A DNA stretch of 10,888 bases from assembly GCA_003446295.1 (NCBI GenBank), contig DMBB01000157.1, forward strand, positions 1-10,888, read 5' to 3'. The stretch comes from Erysipelotrichaceae bacterium. GTDB taxonomy: Bacteria > Bacillota_I > Bacilli_A > Erysipelotrichales > Erysipelotrichaceae. The notes below the pieces were generated by a model. It saw only the letters and a list, made by a program, of their open reading frames with translations. It searched no databases and was not told the DNA's origin. Of the stretch, positions 5,673 to 10,888 are shown in pieces. The stretch's first letter is position 1. Every line of letters starts with the position of its first letter. A program made the position numbers and the translations under genes.

Positions 5673-7172
5673 ATGGTTAAAAAAACTGCACTGGTATTCG
5701 CCGCTGCTGTTCTGATGCTCAGCGCATGCGGAACAGAACAAAAAGAGTCCGGAATCATACCGGATACGGGAAACAAAGAGCCGCAGGAAGCGGTCGCTAT
5801 ATTCCCGAAAACCGACATAGCGCTTGTCGGTGACACGATGCCGTTTTATGACAACGGTGTCATGAACATATTCTATCTCGCAGATCAGAGAGACGGAAAA
5901 ACCGGCTATCATCCATGGGCTCTGTTCAGGACTCAGGACTACTGTACTTATGAAGATGCCGGTATCGTTCTTCCTTATGGAGAAACTGCTGAAGATCAGG
6001 ATATCGCGCTTGGTACAGGCTGTGTGATCAAAGATCAGAATGGCAAGTATCATGCATTCTTCACCGGACACAATGATTACCGTTCTCCGATGGAAGCAGT
6101 CATGCATGCTGTGAGCGATGACATGATGAACTGGGAAAAGATTCCCGGTGATACCTTCATTGCAAATGAGAAGTATTCGCTGAATGACTTCCGTGACCCG
6201 TATGTATTCTGGGTTCCGGAGGAAAACCAATACTGGATGCTGGTGGTTACAAGAAGTGAAGGAAGCGGCGTGATCGCACGCTACACTTCGACTGATCTCA
6301 GCAGCTGGACAGACCAGGGCATCTTCTTTGAGGATGACATGGGATACGGAACGAATATGGAATGTCCCACATTGCTGAAATACGGAGATAAGTGGTATCT
6401 GTCTTTCTCCGATCAATGGCCGGACCGTGTCGTGCATTACCGCATAGCCGATTCATATAAGGGACCGTTTACGAAACCGGAACAGGATACATTTGACGGA
6501 AATGGTTTCTACGCCGGCAGGATGGAGACTGACGGCGAGAATCTGTACATCGTCGGATGGAACGGTACGAAGATCGGGCATGATGATGAGAATGACTATG
6601 ACTGGGCAGGCAATGCTGTGGTACATCAGCTCGTGCAGCACAGTGACGGAACACTTGCTCCTGTTGTGAATGAGAAGGTTGCTGCAAAAATGAGTCATGA
6701 GATCAAGATGACTCCTGCAAAGATGACCGAAACAGTAAAGAAGGCAGATGACGGATATCATTTCGGCGGAGATCTGTATGAACTGGTACAGTTTGATGCA
6801 TTTGATGAAAGCGGACGCATAGAGGCTGACATTTCCGGCTTTGAAGATGATGATATGTTCGGCATCGCGTTTGCACCGGATATCGATAATGTCGGCCAGC
6901 TGAACTTTGTGTTCAATATTCCTGAAAACAGAATTGAATTCTACAACACAGACTCCCTGATCGAAGCGGATGCGCAGTCCTATATGGATTATGACTTCAC
7001 AGGAAAGGATTCGCTGCATATGAATGTATTCGTCTATGGCGGCGTAGCATGTCTGTATCTGGATGATGAAGTAGCGCTTACTGCAAGAATGTACCGTTCT
7101 TCCGGTACGAACTGGCAGTTCTTCGGTATTAATTCCCCAGTACAATGGGACAATGTCAACATCTATAACTGA
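5673..7172 (+). CDS. Lipid-anchored GH32-like beta-fructosidase (extracellular)
   Basis: A 499-residue surface lipoprotein with a clan GH-J propeller hydrolase domain, most like family GH32 enzymes acting on sucrose or fructans. The signal peptide MVKKTALVFAAAVLMLSAC ends in a good lipobox (LSAC, lipidated Cys19). Candidate catalytic residues are Asp54 in VGDTMPFYDNG, Asp175 in FRDPYVFW, and acid/base Glu230 in MECPTLL. The C-terminal part (about 355-499) looks like the usual beta-sandwich, including LYLDDEVALTARMY. The ATG at 5673 is chosen over the in-frame ATG at 5607: GAGGTGG (5662-5668) precedes it and the signal peptide begins there, whereas the earlier start would add 22 polar residues and lies inside the operator repeats. 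The nucleophile motif is GDxMPF rather than NDPNG, so this is a divergent subgroup and the substrate (levan, inulin, sucrose or another furanoside) is open. It is followed after 21 bases by the giant repeat-protein gene, implying one operon. Confidence 0.82.
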   Translation: MVKKTALVFAAAVLMLSACGTEQKESGIIPDTGNKEPQEAVAIFPKTDIALVGDTMPFYDNGVMNIFYLADQRDGKTGYHPWALFRTQDYCTYEDAGIVLPYGETAEDQDIALGTGCVIKDQNGKYHAFFTGHNDYRSPMEAVMHAVSDDMMNWEKIPGDTFIANEKYSLNDFRDPYVFWVPEENQYWMLVVTRSEGSGVIARYTSTDLSSWTDQGIFFEDDMGYGTNMECPTLLKYGDKWYLSFSDQWPDRVVHYRIADSYKGPFTKPEQDTFDGNGFYAGRMETDGENLYIVGWNGTKIGHDDENDYDWAGNAVVHQLVQHSDGTLAPVVNEKVAAKMSHEIKMTPAKMTETVKKADDGYHFGGDLYELVQFDAFDESGRIEADISGFEDDDMFGIAFAPDIDNVGQLNFVFNIPENRIEFYNTDSLIEADAQSYMDYDFTGKDSLHMNVFVYGGVACLYLDDEVALTARMYRSSGTNWQFFGINSPVQWDNVNIYN

Positions 7173-7180
7173 TCTGGTCC

Positions 7181-7185
7181 GGGAG
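7181..7185 (+). promoter_or_regulatory. Ribosome binding site deciding the start of the giant repeat protein
   Basis: GGGAG lies 8 bases before the ATG at 7194. The site fixes the start, since the frame contains no other start with a ribosome site near the secretion signal. It lies in the 21-base gap after the GH32 lipoprotein stop, with no terminator between, supporting co-transcription. Confidence 0.65.
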
Positions 7186-7193
7186 ATATACTT

Positions 7194-10100
7194 ATGTTTG
7201 GAAAATATGAAAAGAAACGTCAGGATAAACTTCTTTCTGCAATCACAGCAAAAACCAGAAAGATCGCCGCATGTTCAGCCATCGCGGCAATTGCGCTGGC
7301 TTCAGCATTCAGCCTCGGATGCACCGAAGGCGGAGAAACCAGCGGCAGCGACAGTGAAACAGACATTATCGCTTCATTCTGGCCGGACGCTTTTGTTGCG
7401 CAGGTATACAATGAACCCGAATTCAATGATGACGCAAACCGTACGAACAATGCATTTAATGTGATCGATTTCGGTGAACAGGGAAAGAACGGATGGTTCT
7501 ACAGATGCGGTGACTACCGCAAGCCGCAGCGCTCTGAACGCTTATCGATGTTTGACGGTGAAACATATCGACAGCCCGGGGCAACAGGTCTGGAGATCAA
7601 GAATAATTTTGTGCATACTGCAGACCGCGTTTCTCCGATCCTGGAATGGCGTGCGGCTCAGCCCGGCAAAGTCAAGGTCACAGTATCATTTGTGAAAAAT
7701 GTTAACGGCGACGCGAATCCCAATTATCCGGACGGCGTTCGTACGCTGGTATACAAAGGAACTGAGCTGCTGAAGCTTGAAAATGTACCGATCTATACGG
7801 ATAAAGAAAATTATGCAGAGATCGTGATTGATGATCTCGATGTACTGCGTCATGACAGTCTCTATTTTGCTGTAAACCCGCTGAATAACAATGCGTATGA
7901 CGGCGGCGGTCTCTATGTCTGCATTACCGATACAAACAACAGACAGGCTGCTCCTGCTGTCACGATCAGACCGAACAATAACGCAAACAGCGTTAAGGAT
8001 TTCGGCAGGCAGGGAAGCAACGGCTGGATGTACATGTACGGTACAGAACAGGGCGGCTACAACCTGGTATCTCATGAATCCAACGGTGAGTATATCGACA
8101 GGACATCTCCGTCTTTGTCGATCAAGAAAGACTTTGTTCACCCTGCACTCAATCACAGTGCTGTTTATGCATGGAAGCCTGCAGTGGAAGGAAATGTTGA
8201 CCTGAGGATCAAATATACGAAGTTTGAACAGCATGATGGCAATCCTGATTTCCCGGACGGTGTACGCCTGAAGGCATACCAGAACGGAACACTGCTGTAC
8301 CAGCAGCATGTAGATGTGCGTGATTCAGGAGACAACAAGGTCAAGTACAGAATTCCTTCACTGTTTGTCAGACCATCCGATACACTGTTCTTCGTGATCG
8401 ATCCGGAAGGCAACTCATCGTATGACGGCGGCGCGCTGGATGTCACAGTGATCGATGTCAACGGACTGGAAAATGAGAATTCTGTCTGGGTAAAAGGCAC
8501 GGATACACGTCAGAACTGGGCAGATGTGAAATATGATTTCGGTGAGCAGGGCAGCAATGGATTTATTTTCCAGAGCGGCTACGGCGATGATCCGTTCAAT
8601 GCATACAACATGCAGCCTTATAACAAACAGGACGATAAATACTTCAGCGACAACTGGCTGGAGATCAAGCGTGACTATGTCAATACAGGTGAGAACGACA
8701 GTTCCGCGATCATCAAGTGGAGAGTCGCACAGGACGGCGATATCGCGATCCGTGCAGCTTACACAAAGATGAAGAATGAAGACTCCAATCCTTCCTGGCC
8801 TGACGGTACGAGAGTATCCCTCTACCATAATCATTCACTGCTTGCACAGCAGACATTCGCACCGGAGAGATTTACCGAAGTCACAAAGCGTCTCGATGTC
8901 GATTTCGTCAGCGTCAAACAGAATGATTACATCACACTGGTCATCAATGGCCTTGACAACAATGCTTATGACGGCGGCAAGTATGAATTTGTCATCCAGC
9001 CTCTGAGCGGCCTGGTCGGCGAAACAGAAAAGACGATCCCTGCGACATACAAAGGTCCGAAAGAAAACTTCGCTTCTGTTCTGGATGATTTCGGAGAACA
9101 GGGAGAGAACGGCTGGTACTACCAGTACGGAAACAACCATGATCCGTACTGCGCGGTCAATATCGAAAAATATGACAAGAGTGACGGAAGGTACTACACC
9201 GAAGACGGCGTTGAGATCAAGAAGGATTACATCGTGCCGGCAGGCAAAGGAAAATCCGCAAATGTCAAATGGGTCGCAGCACAGACCGGTGTCATCAACA
9301 TTGATCTGCTGTATACCAAGCTGAAGAATGAAGACGCAAATCCCGATTATCCGGACGGCGTCACTGTTTACCTGTATCATAACCGTGAGCTGCTGAAAGA
9401 ACGTTACTTCCCGCCGCTGACAGATTATGAAGATACAGGAGATCTTTCGACATACGGTGTCAGCGTTGAGCAGGGAGATACGATCACAATGATCGTCTAT
9501 CCGGGTGAAAACGCTGCGTATGACGGAGGCAAGTATCTGTTTGTGATCGAAGACGCGGATAAGGTGCCGACAGTCAAACCGGGAAACAACGACAACAGTA
9601 CATCTCTGGCAGGACTTGATTCCATCGAGCAGGGAACCGACGGATGGTGGTTCCTGGAAGGAACATCACCGGCAGACGCAAAAGTTCTGACAAAGAAGAC
9701 CGAAGACGGTACCGGATACACATCCAGAAGGACCGAAGGTCTGGTCATGAAGAAAGACTTTGTCCATACCGGCGCAACGCTTGATCCGATCTATCAGTGG
9801 GTAGCGGGTGAAGACGGCAGTATCGATATTTCCGGAACATATGTCAAGTATGGTCAGGAAGATGAAAATCCGAAATGGCCGGACGGCGTTACAGTCAAGA
9901 TCTATAAGAACAACAAGGTACTGCTGACCAAGAAAGTCAAGGTCAAGAGAGGCGATGGAAACAACAATTCCCTCCCGTTTGAACTGGATGATATTTCAGT
10001 GAAACGCGGAGACAAGATCAGCTTCCAGATCTGCGCTGACGGAAACAACGCATGGGACGGCGGTCAGCTCTCGGCAGTCATTGAACCGCATGAAGAATTC

Positions 10101-10888
10101 GAAATGAAGCCGGGCAATGACAACCGTACGGTTCTTGGAAATATCGATTCCATTGAACAGGGAACCGACGGCTGGTACTTCATGGAAGGAACTTCCCTCG
10201 ACAATGCGAAGCCGCTGACAAAGAAGACTGAAGACGGAACAGGATATGTATCCCTGAGAGATACCGGTCTTGAAATGAAGAAGGACTATGTACATACAGG
10301 TACAGTCCAGAATCCGATCTACAGATGGGTGGTTGCTGAAGACGGAAAGATCAACGTGACAGGTAGCTACACGAAGTTCGGTCAGGAAGACTCTGATCCC
10401 AACAGACCGGACGGCGTAACAGTCACCATTTATAAGAACAATGAAGTATTGCTGAAAGAAAAGGTTGAAGTCAAAAAGGGCGATGGAGAAGACAATGTCC
10501 TCCAGTTCAGCTTCAAAGACCTGGAAGTCAGTGAAAACGACGTTCTGTCATTCCAGATCTCACCTGACAACAACAACGCCTGGGATGCCGGAAAACTTGC
10601 AGTATCGATCAAAGACAGTGCAGATGATGAAGAAGTACCGGAAGATCCCGATCGTGACAACAACACAGTCCTGTCTGAAGCATTCGGCAAGCAGGGCAGC
10701 GATGGATGGCGTTACGGTATGTGTGACTGGGACGGCACGAATTTCGAAAAACTTTCATATGACGCAGACAACAACAGATATATGAACGATGGCGCGAAGC
10801 CTGAACTGAAGGCAGATTTTGTTGAACCCGGAAGCGGAAAGAACGCTGCGTATCAGTGGACCGTCGCACAGGACGGAGTCATCAATGT
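7194..10888 (+). CDS. Giant secreted tandem-repeat protein, probable surface glycan-binding protein or N-terminal part of a giant glycanase (3' end cut)
   Basis: A single uninterrupted frame of at least 1231 codons runs off the right edge. The N-terminus has a long basic region (residues 1-24), a hydrophobic core (about 26-41) and SLGC with Cys43, an imperfect lipobox; it may be a lipoprotein or an ordinary Sec substrate. A polar Gly/Ser/Glu linker follows, then six full modules and one cut module starting at residues 92, 269, 448, 632, 809, 985 and 1163. Each has four landmarks: DFGEQGxNGW at the start, EIKKDYVHT about 40 residues on, NPxxPDGV in the middle, and NNAYDGG before the last strand. 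Trp/Tyr-rich beta patterns resemble carbohydrate-binding beta-sandwich modules appended to Bacillota glycosidases, but I could not name the family. Linkers are Pro/Asn/Asp-rich. No catalytic domain is visible; one could lie downstream. Pairing with the GH32 lipoprotein suggests fructan or other glycan capture (inference). Confidence 0.85.
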   Translation, partial: MFGKYEKKRQDKLLSAITAKTRKIAACSAIAAIALASAFSLGCTEGGETSGSDSETDIIASFWPDAFVAQVYNEPEFNDDANRTNNAFNVIDFGEQGKNGWFYRCGDYRKPQRSERLSMFDGETYRQPGATGLEIKNNFVHTADRVSPILEWRAAQPGKVKVTVSFVKNVNGDANPNYPDGVRTLVYKGTELLKLENVPIYTDKENYAEIVIDDLDVLRHDSLYFAVNPLNNNAYDGGGLYVCITDTNNRQAAPAVTIRPNNNANSVKDFGRQGSNGWMYMYGTEQGGYNLVSHESNGEYIDRTSPSLSIKKDFVHPALNHSAVYAWKPAVEGNVDLRIKYTKFEQHDGNPDFPDGVRLKAYQNGTLLYQQHVDVRDSGDNKVKYRIPSLFVRPSDTLFFVIDPEGNSSYDGGALDVTVIDVNGLENENSVWVKGTDTRQNWADVKYDFGEQGSNGFIFQSGYGDDPFNAYNMQPYNKQDDKYFSDNWLEIKRDYVNTGENDSSAIIKWRVAQDGDIAIRAAYTKMKNEDSNPSWPDGTRVSLYHNHSLLAQQTFAPERFTEVTKRLDVDFVSVKQNDYITLVINGLDNNAYDGGKYEFVIQPLSGLVGETEKTIPATYKGPKENFASVLDDFGEQGENGWYYQYGNNHDPYCAVNIEKYDKSDGRYYTEDGVEIKKDYIVPAGKGKSANVKWVAAQTGVINIDLLYTKLKNEDANPDYPDGVTVYLYHNRELLKERYFPPLTDYEDTGDLSTYGVSVEQGDTITMIVYPGENAAYDGGKYLFVIEDADKVPTVKPGNNDNSTSLAGLDSIEQGTDGWWFLEGTSPADAKVLTKKTEDGTGYTSRRTEGLVMKKDFVHTGATLDPIYQWVAGEDGSIDISGTYVKYGQEDENPKWPDGVTVKIYKNNKVLLTKKVKVKRGDGNNNSLPFELDDISVKRGDKISFQICADGNNAWDGGQLSAVIEPHEEFEMKPGNDNRTVLGNIDSIEQGTDGWYFMEGTSLDNAKPLTKKTEDGTGYVSLRDTGLEMKKDYVHTGTVQNPIYRWVVAEDGKINVTGSYTKFGQEDSDPNRPDGVTVTIYKNNEVLLKEKVEVKKGDGEDNVLQFSFKDLEVSENDVLSFQISPDNNNAWDAGKLAVSIKDSADDEEVPEDPDRDNNTVLSEAFGKQGSDGWRYGMCDWDGTNFEKLSYDADNNRYMNDGAKPELKADFVEPGSGKNAAYQWTVAQDGVIN
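7467..7931 (+). repeat. Module 1 of the giant repeat protein
   Basis: Protein repeat, residues 92-246. Landmarks: DFGEQGKNGWFY, LEIKNNFVHT, ILEWRAAQPG, NPNYPDGV, NNNAYDGG. The next module starts 177 residues after this one. The stretch between the first two landmarks is basic (RKPQRSER) and unlike the other copies, so its surface chemistry may differ. Confidence 0.85.
7998..8456 (+). repeat. Module 2 of the giant repeat protein
   Basis: Protein repeat, residues 269-421. Landmarks: DFGRQGSNGWMY, LSIKKDFVHP, VYAWKPAVEG, NPDFPDGV, NSSYDGG. Arg replaces the Glu of the opening motif. The next module begins 179 residues after this one. Confidence 0.85.
8535..9002 (+). repeat. Module 3 of the giant repeat protein
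   Basis: Protein repeat, residues 448-603. Landmarks: DFGEQGSNGFIF, LEIKRDYVNT, IIKWRVAQDG, NPSWPDGT, NNAYDGG. It is the only full copy with Phe in place of the opening-motif Trp. The longest period follows it (184 residues). Confidence 0.85.
9087..9554 (+). repeat. Module 4 of the giant repeat protein
   Basis: Protein repeat, residues 632-787. Landmarks: DFGEQGENGWYY, VEIKKDYIVP, NVKWVAAQTG, NPDYPDGV, NAAYDGG. It is closest to module 3 in its middle part (KNEDxNPxxPDG and YHN). The next module begins 177 residues after this one. Confidence 0.85.
9618..10088 (+). repeat. Module 5 of the giant repeat protein
   Basis: Protein repeat, residues 809-965. Landmarks: DSIEQGTDGWWF (DSI in place of DFG), LVMKKDFVHT, IYQWVAGEDG, NPKWPDGV, NNAWDGG. 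Strongly similar to module 6 at both protein and DNA level, indicating recent duplication. Confidence 0.85.
10146..10616 (+). repeat. Module 6 of the giant repeat protein
   Basis: Protein repeat, residues 985-1141. Landmarks: DSIEQGTDGWYF, LEMKKDYVHT, IYRWVVAEDG, DPNRPDGV, NNAWDAG. It shares EGTS and LTKKTEDGTGY with module 5. Two landmark residues differ from the usual form (Asp for Asn in NP, Ala for Gly in DGG), so binding may be altered. Confidence 0.85.
10680..10888 (+). repeat. Module 7 of the giant repeat protein, cut by the window edge
   Basis: Protein repeat from residue 1163, only the first 69 residues visible. Landmarks: AFGKQGSDGWRY, LKADFVEP, AYQWTVAQDG. It returns to the FGxQG form and so is not part of the module 5/6 pair. 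It is preceded by an acidic Pro/Asp linker (EEVPEDPDRDNN). Confidence 0.8.

Noticed and set aside
5646..7145. Long leftward frames (263 and 230 codons) opposite the GH32 lipoprotein
   Set aside because: Both are antisense to a gene with clear catalytic motifs. Their products are rich in Ile, His and Cys without any family signature.
7153..7464. Rightward frame overlapping the end of the GH32 gene and the start of the giant gene
   Set aside because: It is in a different frame from the giant protein, has no ribosome site and a composition typical of a shadow frame. The frame from 7194 carries the secretion signal and continues into the repeats.
7686..9380. Series of leftward frames of 139-207 codons opposite the repeat region
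   Set aside because: They recur because the coding strand is repetitive and lacks stops in that antisense frame. No ribosome sites or recognisable motifs were seen.

Overview
The window looks like the chromosome of an anaerobic, gut-type Bacillota. Base composition is moderate (near 50% G+C by eye), Shine-Dalgarno sites of the AAGGAG type precede most genes, and the secreted proteins carry lipoprotein-type signals. The gene content (ABC exporter half, MtaD-like deaminase, YusI/ArsC-like protein, GH32 enzymes, very large repeat-built surface protein) would suit Erysipelotrichales or a related order. That placement is inference and was not tested. No RNA genes, CRISPR arrays, insertion sequences or phage genes were seen.

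Left part (1-3000): the 3' part of an ABC exporter subunit runs rightward off the left edge. It converges on a leftward amidohydrolase of the MtaD / 5-methylthioadenosine-S-adenosylhomocysteine deaminase family. Two hairpin terminators, one per strand, fill the gap between them. The deaminase gene and a small rightward gene of unknown function (3132-3587) diverge from a 131-base gap with a consensus -10 box for each direction. The small gene appears to be transcribed without a leader.

Middle part (3588-5545): an intracellular GH32 enzyme of the sucrose-6-phosphate hydrolase type is followed after 2 bases by a YusI-like ArsC/Spx-fold protein. A strong terminator ends this unit. Its promoter region holds two short palindromes placed over the -35 and -10 regions.

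Right part (5546-10888): a new promoter and a cluster of GTGCAAAYGCAC repeats precede a two-gene operon. The first gene is a lipid-anchored GH32-like enzyme. The second, 21 bases further on, is a very large reading frame that starts at 7194 and is still open at the window's end (at least 1231 codons). It has a secretion signal, a short linker, then six full copies and one cut copy of a module of about 155 residues recurring every 176-184 residues. The likely picture is a surface fructan-handling system: a lipid-anchored hydrolase paired with a giant multivalent glycan-binding or adhesive protein outside the cell, with released sugar possibly used by the intracellular GH32 enzyme nearby. The GH32 assignments rest on visible catalytic motifs. 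The glycan-binding role of the repeats is inference, and the module family was not recognised with certainty.
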